NCBI RefSeq assembly: GCF_036785885.1
Contig: NC_092312.1
Coordinates: 11,488,001-11,552,000, forward strand
Direction: 5' to 3'
From: Coffea arabica
Taxonomy: Eukaryota; Streptophyta; Magnoliopsida; Gentianales; Rubiaceae
Length of the DNA: 64,000 nucleotides
Position numbers and translations under genes: made by a program. This document shows, in pieces, positions 12,193-23,900 of the stretch (within the stretch, counting starts at the first letter, position 1; each line of letters begins with the position of its first letter). The notes beneath the pieces are model-generated. The model was not told where the DNA came from. It searched no databases and was given only the letters and a program-made list of their open reading frames with translations.

Positions 12193-13228
12193 ACTATCCA
12201 AATGTTAATCTCTGTTGTTATTTGGCTTGGGAAAAGCCTTCAGCAAAGGGACAAAGGAAGGAGAAAGTAGAACGGCAGACTTTATATTGGTTCTCTTAGT
12301 AAAAACAAACCAAAAGGAAGGAAGAAAAAATAATAATAATACGTGCCTTTCCCATATAAGCAAAAACCGAAAGATGAGTTTATAATCAGGATACACTCGT
12401 ATTTATTGATTTCTCACAGCAATTTTAATTTCAAACGAGGTGAAAATCAGGACTAAGGTCTTCATTGCCATGTCCATGAATTTTGAATTAATGTGAGATT
12501 TCAAAGTTTATATTGTTGCTTTATCAAATTCCTAGAGAAGCCTTTCTTCAAGGGGGTAATACATGCTATTTGACTTGAATTGTATAGTCTTTCAAGCACT
12601 AAATCGAATTTAATTATTGGTGCATTAAAAATATGAGTGAAAAAAAATGCTCATGAGTGAACGTGAAGCAGGCAGTGTTTATTACTAGTAGTTTAGAACC
12701 ATTCTCTTCATTAATTGAACTCCACCAAGATTGTGAAAGCATATCATGTATTTTTGCAAGAATCTTCCATCACATCTAGTCATCCCTACCCAGCTCGACA
12801 AAGACCCCATTCATCTCTTCCCTTGTGCCTGTCGAGTCCAATTCCTGTTCCATAAGAAGAACTTGTGGCTGAGAAACATAACCCTCGAAAGAAGCAATTT
12901 TTATTAAACATTCTCTTATCAATGAAGAGAAAAAAAAAAGAGCTTGATGCTCATATTTATAACCATGAAGCTGATAATAAAAGAACAGCTTCAAAGATCA
13001 TAGTAAATATTTTGATCCCAGATAGAAGAAAGCCACCAAAAAAACAAAAACACACCTTACATCTCACTATAGAGTTAAGCATCGAGCACTGGTTCAACTC
13101 TGTATAGAATGTTATGACCGAAATTAGGGACAGATTATGTACATTAATTCATCCGCCAAACATGATGAGATCTGGATCGAAACAACAAATACAGATGATC
13201 CCTTAGTTATCAATTTGTTTGTTGTCCC
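12193..13228. other. Spacer and 3' UTR of the Dof gene
   Basis: The right part (about 13100-13228) is probably the 3' UTR of the minus-strand Dof gene. Short open frames on both strands have no recognisable motif and biased, low-complexity content. I see no gene. Confidence 0.4.
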
Positions 13229-14143
13229 TCAGGGCTTAATCTCTATATCATCCCACGGAATATTGAGGTCAGCTGAAACCAATGGATCCATATCATTCCA
13301 ATTCCAGTAGTTTGGCATTTCGGCCAGGGTACTGCTGGTATTTGTTGTCTGACCTTGCCACGATGACTGAGAAAAAACACCAGCACTCGTTGTAGATGGA
13401 GTGACTGTAGTAACTGTTGATGATTCCAGATGATCAAGCTCCGCAGTATAATCATAAGCGTTATTCAGGGATAAATTGGAGCAAGGAAATGAGCATGGGA
13501 TTGTATCAAAAGGGCTTAAACTAGAGAATGAAAATTGTAAACTATGACGATCTTGAGGCAGCGATAGCATTGGACCAGTAATAGCATTGCTCATCGAAGT
13601 CTTGCTGGTGAAGGCATTGATTGGATCATGCTGGACTGAAGAAGAACTGCTAATCAAGGCCTGGTAAAGAATATCAGAAATATTTTTCTGGTCATTAATA
13701 GTGGCTAGAGGAGAATTATGACAATCTCGCTGGCTCTGAGCAAGATTGGCATAATTCCTGTTACTACTGCCGCCGCCAACAATGGCAGTATTGGTGGTGG
13801 TGATGGCAGTGGTGATCGTGGCAGCATTTGCTGTCTTCAGGCGCTTGTTTTTGCGACCACCGCCAACGGGCACATTACGAAGAGTCCCTCCATTAGTCCA
13901 GTGCCTCTTACAAGCTTTGCAAAAATGGCGAGGTTGAGACTTGTTGTAATTGTTGTAGTAACAAAACTTTGTATTCGAGGAACCACACCTTGGACACTTC
14001 AAAGGCTCTGATTGCTGTTGCTGATTCTGTTGTTGCCTTTTCGCTGGAGGGGGTTTCGGCAACTCCACCGCGCCAGAATCCAACAAAGTTTGGTTCCAAT
14101 CCAGTGGATGATCACTCGAAACTTGTTTAGTATTTAATCCCAT
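13229..14143 (-). CDS. Dof-type zinc-finger transcription factor
   Basis: A single coding exon of 304 residues, from ATG (14141-14143) to TGA (13229-13231). I chose the internal Met over an in-frame one 17 codons upstream because [11 protein letters not shown] matches the usual start of this Dof subgroup and the extra residues look like untranslated sequence. The Dof domain (residues about 48-100) has the C-X2-C-X21-C-X2-C finger at Cys50, 53, 75 and 78, with [21 protein letters not shown] and the basic tail [11 protein letters not shown]. Dof proteins bind AAAG sites in plant promoters. A Gln-rich stretch precedes the domain and Ser/Thr/Asn-rich sequence follows it. The C-terminus WNWNDMDPL...WDDIEI is a likely acidic activation region. 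The target genes and exact subgroup member are not identifiable. Confidence 0.92.
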   Translation of the reverse strand: MGLNTKQVSSDHPLDWNQTLLDSGAVELPKPPPAKRQQQNQQQQSEPLKCPRCGSSNTKFCYYNNYNKSQPRHFCKACKRHWTNGGTLRNVPVGGGRKNKRLKTANAATITTAITTTNTAIVGGGSSNRNYANLAQSQRDCHNSPLATINDQKNISDILYQALISSSSSVQHDPINAFTSKTSMSNAITGPMLSLPQDRHSLQFSFSSLSPFDTIPCSFPCSNLSLNNAYDYTAELDHLESSTVTTVTPSTTSAGVFSQSSWQGQTTNTSSTLAEMPNYWNWNDMDPLVSADLNIPWDDIEIKP

Positions 14144-14720
14144 CTTTACTTTCACGCAAAGAATCCAAGGAATTAATGCAGGTAAGAAACACAAAAGAGA
14201 ATTCCACTAAATTTGATTGCTTTCACTGTTAATGTCTGTGCATATGATCAAACAAATTCTAGCTGGCTAGCCCCTTTGGATGGTGGTGCAAGAAGAGAGA
14301 GGAACCTGAAGAGGACAAGAAGTATCAAATTGTTTTGCTCAAGGCAAAGGGAGTGCGGCTGTGATTGTGAAGATATAAGAAATTGGCAGACAAGGCAAAG
14401 TAGAACGAAATTCTTAGGAAGGCAATGAGAAGCGAGCATGTCTGAGATTCTCTTTATCTGTCTATCTATTTCTAGTTCTCTACTAGTACTAGAACTACCT
14501 ATCTATCTCTCTCTTTCTACCAATCTATCTGTAAAACAATGATAACAAGAAGAGGGAGGGAGGGAGGGAGGGAGAGAGATCTATAAATCTATACCTCTAT
14601 TTTCCCGATAAACTTCAATGGTCCAAGAGGGTTTTGATTGATCCTATGTGGGTTGTTGGGGTCCTCGTGTCAACTATATAAAATTCCACCCCCACCCCCC
14701 CCCCCCCCCCACACTATATC
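14144..14720 (-). promoter_or_regulatory. Upstream region of the Dof gene with GA/CT repeats
   Basis: On the minus strand this region leads into the Dof ATG. It contains a GGGA-type microsatellite (14550-14578 on the + strand, so CCCT on the coding strand), many TCTATC words and a C run at 14694-14710. CT-rich tracts are common in plant core promoters and leaders. A TATAGATTTATAG-like sequence (about 14580-14595) could be a TATA region. The assignment is inferred from position. Confidence 0.35.
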
Positions 14721-16274
14721 TATATAAAATTTCCTTATTCAACCCTTATATATTCTTTTCTCTCCTAAAAAGAAAAACACACATTCAAATAAAGAAAGCG
14801 CACACCAATGTAAACATTCCATCCTCTATGGTGGGCTGAGTGGTTACTTCGCCCCTAAGCTGAGGGTGGCAAGCAAGAATGGACACGGAAGGAGTCTTGG
14901 CCGTTGATAGTGCTTTCCATATAGGGAAAAATGGAATGTATGCATGTAAATTGAAAGATACAACTCGGAGGTTGTTTTGAGGTTAAAAAAAGAAATGAGT
15001 TTCCATGTGGAATATATGAAGGTATTCGATTCAATAACATTTAATCTTGTGGGGTTCCAAAGTTGACAGAAAGAGATGTATATCTGCGTAGAAAGAGAGA
15101 CTCGTATTGTTTCATGCAGTCCTTTTTAATTAGCACACACAAATGTAGGGATGAAGAAAGAATGGTCGGTGTAATTGTCTGCTGTTCTATAACCATTCAT
15201 GGTGGTGATTGATGATGATGATTAACTCTAAATCATATAGTGAGAGTGAGAGAGAGAGAGAGGTTAATTAGGTAAAGGCGTTGGAGCCTTGGGGTGTAAA
15301 CCAGTTGTCACCACGTGATTCCTCGTGGGGGCGGCCAATTTTTACAAACTTTTTAACCCATAACAGATTCTCGCTCTGTAGTAGTAACATTTAGATTTTC
15401 ATAAGTGGAAAATTTTTCCCTAGACATGCATACATACAAGGGACGGGAGGACAAAACTTGTATACAGCGTACTAGTCAAAATTATTCTTTTATTCGATTC
15501 ATGTCTCACTAACTAGTCTGTAGGTGGTAAGTAAGCAGTCCAACATAACATTAAGGCAGACTCGCCATTTTCAATAATTGTGGTGAAGAAAAATCTATGC
15601 GCCTAAAAGATGTAGTAATTCTTGCGGGTGCTCATAGGCTTTGGCTGTTCATCTGATCCACCGGACTGAAAATCTATGCCACAGGCCACCAAGGACGGAC
15701 TATCCGCCGTATAATCTTCAGCCTCTGAACTGTATCGGAGTCTTTTCACTCGATTAAATTCTTTGGCGCTGTCGTTTGCATTTCAACCATGAAATCATTT
15801 TAACAGCAATATGTGATGGCTCAAGTACAAGCAAAATTGTCTCATAAATAGTCACCAGGGGTTACCGGACAAACTGCTAGCAAACATCCGGGATTGAAAT
15901 TTGATATAGGTGCTAGCTACTAGGTAGTACCCGGAATTGACACCGGAGTCACCAAGAAAATGATGATGACGATGGAAACCTTCATGATCAGTCTTGTGGA
16001 GGGGTCTCTTGCTAGCTTCATGTGGAGGTATAGCTAGCCTAGGTACTGGCTAAGATTATTGTTAATTTGATTTTGCAGTGGACAAAAGCTAGTGTTAAAT
16101 CGTAAATCTTTTCGCTTTCGCCTCATGTTGATCTCGCAGCATCATAAGACGATTGAAAATGTTGAAGGACTTGAAATGCTTATCGTTCATGCTCAAAAGT
16201 TCACTTTGATTAGACTTTTGGGATATATTATCAGGCGACGGACTCTTAACAAAAACTTGCATTAATATTTCCTT
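14721..16274. other. Spacer with one weak exon candidate
   Basis: Gene-poor DNA with a (GA)n tract at 15241-15262. Apart from the minus-strand terminal-exon candidate at 15603-15768 I see nothing I can name. An open minus-strand frame at 16095-16274, just left of a MITE, has no recognisable motif. Confidence 0.35.
15603..15768 (-). CDS. Possible terminal exon of an unrecognised gene
   Basis: On the minus strand an acceptor-like ACGACAG (just right of 15768) is followed by 55 in-phase codons ending in TAG. The predicted peptide contains EFNRVKRLRYSSEAEDY and ends STRKNYYIF, a plausible coding-like composition. I do not recognise the family and found no upstream exon that would join it. A chance open frame of this length is quite possible. 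Confidence 0.18.
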
Positions 16275-16467
16275 CGCAACGGATCTCCTATTCCACACTC
16301 TGTGTCACTCTCTGTCTCATTTTTTATTATATTGCTATTTCTCCTGCATAAACATCATGTTTTAGTTCTTTTTTGTTTTCTTAACATCCAATACCTATTA
16401 ATTGAGTAATACATAAAATTTAACAAACTCAAAAAATCAAAATGTGTGGGACAGAAGATCCGTTGCG
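16275..16467. mobile_element. Mutator-type MITE (CGCAACGG family), older copy
   Basis: A 193-bp element whose ends are inverted repeats: CGCAACGGATCTCCTATTCC on the left, and CGCAACGGATCTTCTGTCCC read inward from the right. The 9-bp flanks TATTTCCTT and TCCTTCCTT match at 7 of 9 positions. It belongs to the same family as the 395-bp element at 58647-59041, sharing the termini and the subterminal TTTTTATTATATTGCTATTT word. It has no coding capacity. Confidence 0.75.
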
Positions 16468-18373
16468 TCCTTCCTTATACTATATAAGATTGAGTTTTTG
16501 TCAAAAAATAGGTTGAATTTCAACGGCATAGGTGGGGACTTTCTAGGAATGTGAAATATTGTGTATTAGTTTAAAAACTTTAGGTACAAGTTAAGAAAGC
16601 ATGCATTTGAGTATGTTTACTGAAATCACTCCATTTTAATACATTTAAAGTTGTCATTGATGAGCCATCTGGGTATTGATGGAATGTGTAATTAGTGTGT
16701 AACCGTTTTTGCATTTTGTACAACCCATATATGCTTGTGTGTCGGTGTAATTACCGGAATACTCCTTAACTATCAATAATTCCCCTTTTCAGCCACAGAT
16801 AACCGTTTGAGATGTTGCTTTGTCTGAAACGTTTGAATGGTAATCGGATTTAGGAAATGAGTCAACGATTTCTCTATTAATGGTAGGAACTCATTTATCT
16901 ATCATTTATAATCTGCATTTATGAACCACAAACGTTTGTCAGTTTATCCCCTTTCAATTTCAGGAGTTAAGTTTTCCCTTTTTGCATTTATCTACAACGA
17001 TTTGCCTCATCGTTTTCTCTTCCATCCGAGTTCAACTTTAAAATTACCTATTATTTCGTCATTAATTACATCCAATTCAATTGCCAAACCTTTGGTATGT
17101 TAATGCCTAAACAATTTATTATCAATTTCTCCCTGTTCGCATTCTAGGATTGGAATAATTTTACCTGACTTCATACTAATCAGCTCAGAATGCTTTTCAG
17201 TCCTAGCTACTCCTAGTGGTTCAACGTGAAGTTAGATTTCACACCCCCTCCTAAAATTTTTCAATTCCTCCCTTAATTTTGTCAGTGTGTTTTTAGTACT
17301 TACAACTAGCGATTCTTATCGCGTTGTCTAACTTCAATTGGTTTGAGTTGGTTATAATCTTATATGTTTGGAGCAACAGCGAGTAAGAGCTCTCGGTGGA
17401 GATTCTGGAATAAGGTTAGCTTTCTGTGTTGTTCTGTCTTTTTGCATTATCAACGACCTTCAATTTGACACAGTTTTATTGTAACGCTGTGTGAATTGAT
17501 TGATTATATCGTTTATTTTTTCATACTAAGTTTTATTTCTTCTCACAATATACTATTATTTGTTCAACAAAAAAACCTCCTTCCCCACAGGCACCTAGTC
17601 TTTGGAAAATATAAAGAGTTTGGATTGAAAATCTGATCAAGTGACAAGAATTTGTACACTAATTTATAAAATTGCGCTGCATCACTACTACCCATTTGAA
17701 TACAACTTTCTCAATAAGAAATGCATCAATAATACTACTTATTCTCATCTACCCCATCCCTTTTTGTTACCGGCCGGTGTTTGGCTAACAAGGAGAAAAC
17801 AACCCAAGTTCATAAAAAATGTAATCACATCCCAACAAAATGTCCTTGACTACTTTACCAACAAATCCAATCAATCAGAAAGGAGGAGGAGGAGGAGCAG
17901 CAGCAGCAATAGATGTTCCAGATAACAAAATCAGGAGGGAATATGCAGGAAATGAACAAGGTCGGTCGGTTAGGTAAAGCCACTTTACGAGTAAGATGCC
18001 TCTCCCTAATAGTAGTAGGTATTAAAAGACCGAACAGAATATTTGTCGGACAACCTGCAGGATATAAATATAATGGCTTCCTCTTTATTAAGTGTGGCTT
18101 CACTTCTTTATTAAGCATATAATACTAATCAAAGTCCAACATCAACAGCTGATGAACGACATGGAGTTGGAATCCCTCCCATTCCATGTTAGTGAATAAA
18201 CAATTCTCCACGTATTTGAGTTCACACATCATTCTATCCAACTAATCGAGTCAAAATCTTAGTGTAAACATGCGGAATCATACTATTATTATTTTTGGTT
18301 TGTAGAATGAGCAGCCCCTGTCGCAACTGCAGCGTATCATTGTCCTTCGTACAATCAATGCATATGTTGGTTG

Positions 18374-18376
<3 letters not shown>

Positions 18377-18411
<35 letters not shown>
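18377..18411. repeat. (AT)n microsatellite
   Basis: Uninterrupted AT dinucleotide repeat of about 17 units. Confidence 0.95.
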
Positions 18412-18414
<3 letters not shown>

Positions 18415-18794
18415 TAGTAAAAGGGTTTCATTCATACAAGAATGATCAGCCGGAGGTTTTTCTCTTAGCCGAATGTTTCGAGTGACTGGCATCATGGGAT
18501 GCTTCCAACTGGCCGCTGGACCACCGGATGGACCCAGCTCCAGGTTGGAAAATGATTCTGATGAATTAGGTGGTGGGCTGTGCTAAGTTTATTCATCACT
18601 TCATTCAGCTAAATCCTATATGATATTGAGGAGGATATCACAAAGTAGACTGCCGACCCACCAGAATCATGACCGGATATGATTATCTCCACAAACTAAA
18701 AGCATGCTACTAAGTAACTAAACCTTTCTGTCAAAACCCTCTCAAACTCAAAGGGTAGCTCAAGGTGACGGAGGACTTGTGTATGTTTATTAGC

Positions 18795-18850
18795 TCTCTG
18801 TCTCTCTCTCTCTCTCTCTCAGACACACACACACACACTAATACATACAC

Positions 18851-18891
<41 letters not shown>

Positions 18892-18892
18892 C
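18795..18892. repeat. Compound microsatellite (TC)n(AC)n...(AT)n(AG)n
   Basis: Four dinucleotide tracts in a row: TC, AC, then after a short break AT and AG. A compound array like this is prone to slippage. Confidence 0.95.
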
Positions 18893-19811
18893 AGCTCTAG
18901 AATTAGTGTATTATAAGTAACACTACTATCTAGACAAGTTAATTAGTACATATATATATTATTACTCATTAGTATAAAAAAGATTAATAGTCCTCTTCGT
19001 AGTTCATTCCTGTGCTATTCATGCAGTAAGCAAAATACCCGAACCAATTCTTTGTCAGTCGGCACTCTGAGAATCCACCAAAAAATTCTAGGGGCCCCAT
19101 CCATTATCAATTTCGATTTGTGTGGTGATAATGGCTGTGCTTCGGTCATGGCTTCCCATAGGCTGCATTTGAATACAGAGGATTCGGAATTCTCTCAAAT
19201 AAAAATGCCTGTAGTTGTCTACTTACGCTATTTAAGAGGTATTTAATAATTGATACTGTATATTACAAACCCCCCAAGTGCCTATTCAAACAACTATTGG
19301 AGTGATACGGATTAGGTTTCAAATGCTTGGTCAAATATTGCTCAAGCCAAACAAAGCCATATATATATATATATAGTATAGTTTCTTATTACATGCATTA
19401 CAAGCCTCTACAGCTTGAGCCTACAGGGATTACACATGCAAAGGGGAGCAAGGGAACATTAAAACAAGTAGCCAAATGGGTAATGAATTGACACATGCAT
19501 CATTACGAAAGGACAAGGACGTGGTACAATCTGGGACAAAATTCCATTGTTTGGCATATCCCTGTCAAGTAGCCTAGTAATTTCATTGAACGACCAGAAA
19601 AATTCAAATTTGCACTAGAATAAATAAAAACCAGAATTGAGGCTAAGGAAGGGTATTGCGGTTTACAATTACATGACAAATATTGGCATGCCAAAGCGAA
19701 CAGCAAGTAACATGTCCAGAGCATCGAAAATGGTCCTACGTGAACATTATTAGCATGTGGTATAGGCTCAATCAATCAACCAACCTAGCAGTGCCCTCAA
19801 GAAATTTATAA

Positions 19812-19860
19812 ACATATATATATATATATATATTTTTTTTTTTTTATTTTTTTTTTTTTT
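19812..19860. repeat. (AT)n plus poly-T tract
   Basis: An AT dinucleotide tract runs directly into a nearly pure T run. Confidence 0.9.
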
Positions 19861-20968
19861 GGAATATTTCATATGTACAACCTAGGAGTCTTTGCAATTT
19901 CAGGTCTAAGTTCTTACAACTATTAATTTCAGTTTTCTCGAAATACATGCAGAGCTTCCATGATTGTAGGAGCTTTTGCTTGCTTTGTTCTGCAAATTCC
20001 CGCTAAACTTGACTCTCTCTCTTTTTTTTTTTTTTTTTTTTAAATTTAAGAATACTATCTTTCACACACACACAAACTAAGCCATGATATTAATAAAACA
20101 CAAAATAGACAAGTAATGGTGTGGATCACGTCGGAATGCATAACCAATTTTAACCTAAACTCGTGACGCGGGCTCGAGGGGGGAGCACATTGGTCCTATC
20201 TGTCAGTCATGTGGCTTCTGATTCGCTACGAGGAAGGAATGGCATTGGCAACCCCAGAAACACATATGGTATATGGTACGCTGGACAACACAACCCCTAA
20301 AACCCAACTCCTGTTTACGATTAATACCACATCACATCCCCCTAAAAATATATAATACATAACATTTGCTCAACCCAATGTGTCACATTCCATTACCACT
20401 CGACGCTAATTAAATATACATTTATTTGGAAGATATAATATTTACTTGTCGTCACCACAAAATTCAGCAGAATGTTTAAATTTGCCTGCTATTTTTTGTT
20501 TTCCCCTTTTCCCACTTCTAGTTCCCCGGAGACGCCACCAAGAACAATCATCCAACCCTTTTCTCTTCCTCTCTCTCCTCCCCCCCCCCCCCCCCCCAAC
20601 GAGACCAACACGGCGATCATCCTGTCAGGCATGAAAAGTCATCTACAAGGGAATACGGGCAGGAGAGCAAAAAAGTTAGCGGCAGTTACATTTGTCCGTA
20701 TTATAGGACAACGGCAGAAGTACAACGCTAATTAATTACTACCACATACTTTATAATGGACATAACAGTGCAGTAAAGCCCTTAACAGAAAACTCCAGGA
20801 GGCATTAATAGAGATTTACTCCTAGGCTTCGACTAAAAATGGGTTATTCTAGGAGGACAAACAACAATTCTACAATACTGGCACCACAAAGGCACCAATT
20901 AATCAGAGGAGGAGAAGCGCAATTTCTCTTGCACCTCTGTTGATGCTGCAACTAGCAACCCTTGCACC

Positions 20969-23900
20969 CTAGAACTTGAAATCCTTCTTCTTCTTTGACT
21001 TGCCTTCTTTTTCCTGCATCTTTCTCTTCCTTTTATTCTCATTCTGCAGTAATTTCGTCCCATTAGATAAGAGAGAACAGGACTACAAAAGATAAAACCA
21101 CCATACCAGGAAATAAACTTCTATTATATGCACGCACCTCAGCAACCATGTCACTGAAATCTTCTCTCTGGCTTCTTAACTTCTCTTCTTCCCTAGCTTC
21201 CTCGTATCTGACAATCATACAAGAAAGAATTAAATTACACACCAGCAAAACAAAGTCGCTGAAGCAATCAGAAACAGGCACCACACTTACTTGGCTGGCA
21301 AGACATTATCCATGACTTCTAACTCCTCTGGTGCTAATGTGACATCAACTCTATCAGCTTTCTGACCTCTAAGCAGATCAACCTGAAAGAGACCAGTATA
21401 AACAATCCAGAGTGAATTGTAACCCAAATAGTATAATTATAACATGACCTAGAAGTGCCATCATCTTTACTTCTAGCAAACACCATAACACTTCCAAGTT
21501 ATTTAGGACATTTTTAATATCCACGTGGGTATATATGTTTGGAGGATCCAAAATTGCGTCAACAAAGTTGTAAAACACCAAAATCGGCATTTTCACCAAA
21601 CCAGAACAATTACTGACAATGTACACGAGAAAATCTCTTATGAACATGGAACCAGGACCTCATGTATACCAGATCTTTGTCCTCAACTCATCAATTAGCA
21701 ATGCAACAACTATACTAAATTGGCAAATCCACACTGGTCAATTATGATTGCATACTGAGCAGTCTAAGCCCAAAAAACAAGAAGAAAATTTGGCAATGGC
21801 AAAAATATACATAACTAAGCATGCTCCCACATAGCATACAAATTCCATCAATGCGCAGTATCACGCGGCTGAGGCAAACAAACAACTTAGCAAACCACAA
21901 AGTATCAATCATCCAGAGAACATCTTCTCATTCAACAGTAACAGGTAAACTACTGTAAAAAAGACCACTGCCAGAATTTCCTTGTCATGCAGACATTTTT
22001 CAGACCACTACAGGAAGATTGTAAACAGCCAAAAAAGAGCAACCATTTGTAGACCCATCAAAAAGTTGAGCTGCAAGTGACTACAATTAGCATAATTACC
22101 AAACAAAGATATCAAATATGCTCACCCTTTTTGCGGCAGTCTTGTCTTGTGTGCCAGTATTGATCACATACCTGTAGGTACACAGCAGAGTTATCTTAGT
22201 TATTGACAACCGAGGCTCTTGTGAAAACAAAGACACAAAAACTAAGAGGGATTTCTGATACTACAAGCATGATACTTACGTGTGAGTTGTTCCAAGTAGG
22301 GTTCCTGGAGCTATCCTCTCTTCTTTCTCTTCAAGCACCTTTACATAAATGCGTTGTTAGCTTCAGCAACAACACAAAGGGACAAATAGATGGAATAGGA
22401 TTTGAACTCATGTTCTCCACTAACCTGATACAAAGGCTTCTCTGGCTCCTTCCTTTGCTGCTTGCGAAGATCAATAACGTCTGGAGTCTCAACGCCAGTA
22501 GGTGTGCTGTAAAAACAAAGAAGGAAAAATAAAGACAATTGAAGAATAACAAATGTGCCAAACAATTATTTAATCAGCAGTTCACTTTTCATTTTGACCA
22601 TTTTCTAGAGTTTTTCAGCATGCATACTCCAATGCCTTTAATGTCGTACCAGATTAAGTTACTGATACAACTTACATTGACAAAAAGCCCTTCTAGGGCT
22701 TATCATGTTAAACTTGCAAAATGTCAACAAAAGCCACAAAACTTGTGGTGTAAGGATAACTCATAGCAAGCCATCTACCATCTTAACAACTTACAAGAAT
22801 ACCATAACAAAGCACCAGATCAAACATCTACTGTAAAAAGAAAATCAAGATGCAAACCAAGATATACTGAAATACCTTGAAAGGCTATCCACCGATTGAA
22901 TACCATCTTCCATTTCCTCTTCCTCAATCTGTTCTTCCTCCTCCTCTTCCTCCTCCTCCTCCTCCTCCTCTTCCTCCTCCTCAAAGTCACCCCAATGTTT
23001 ACTCTTATCAACTGGTTCCTCCTGATTTTTTTTATCAGGAATTGCAAAATATGTCAGGGAACCGAAATCACAGAAATCGAAGAAATCATAGGATCTTGAT
23101 GAATTATACAACCCTTCTGAGATTGAGAATCCAAAATTATATGCTTATCACAAAAGGCAGATAAAAACATTTTTTCAAAAGTCTCAAAAAATGCCATCTC
23201 TCAGTTTGTATATTTAACAGGTGCAAGGATTCTAATGTACCAAAAATTCACCAACCAAGAGCAGTTAATGTTACTGCAGTTACACAGTCTCGTCCATCTT
23301 CAAGAAAGAACAACGGATATTTTCTAAAACTATCTCCAGAAGACACACAAGGCAATAATCAAACATAGACAAACTATGTTCCAGAAAAAGAAGGCCAATA
23401 ATATTCACATCCCAACACACACACACACACACAAATGAATGAAATGCTTTATAAAGAACATAGTTGGCTACATTTCTGAAAAATAAGCACGACCTTCTGC
23501 AAGAACAAAGAGGAGAAAATTTTTAATTGAAACAAGTAACTGATTAGGAAGCAGTACCTCATAATTAGGCTGCTCTTGCTGAAGAACTCCAAAGACATCT
23601 CCATATATAGGGTTCCCATGCTGCTCAAGATATGTAAAATAGAAAGACCTTAGAAGTAAAACAGTTGTAACATGTGATGTACACAAAAGGTGATTGCCAC
23701 CAGCAAAGATGACACAAAAAATGTGCCATTAAAGAATCAAAAGAAGGGGGGAAAAAACTTACTTCATCAACAGGTGGTTTGCCCCAGCCTCCAGGTTGAA
23801 AGCCAAATTTAGCTCCAGGTGGAATAGGTGCATTTAATCCCGGAATCTTAAGATGAGGATAGGAAGGTGGGGGCCCATACCTCTGAAATAAGAAGATAAT

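Larger units (their letters stand above)
16468..20968. other. Gene-free spacer rich in microsatellites
   Basis: No supported gene. Contents include AT-rich spacer, several long microsatellites (listed separately), a C run at 20580-20597 and T runs at 19830-19860 and 20023-20041. The last 150 bases or so are probably the 3' UTR of the minus-strand SF3B2 gene. Confidence 0.4.

Noticed and set aside
16095-16274. Minus-strand open frame beside the 16275 MITE
   Set aside because: No donor site at its end, no known motif, and its start lies inside the MITE; probably chance.
17855-18118. Overlapping frames on both strands near a GGA/GCA repeat
   Set aside because: Created by the short trinucleotide repeat; no domain.
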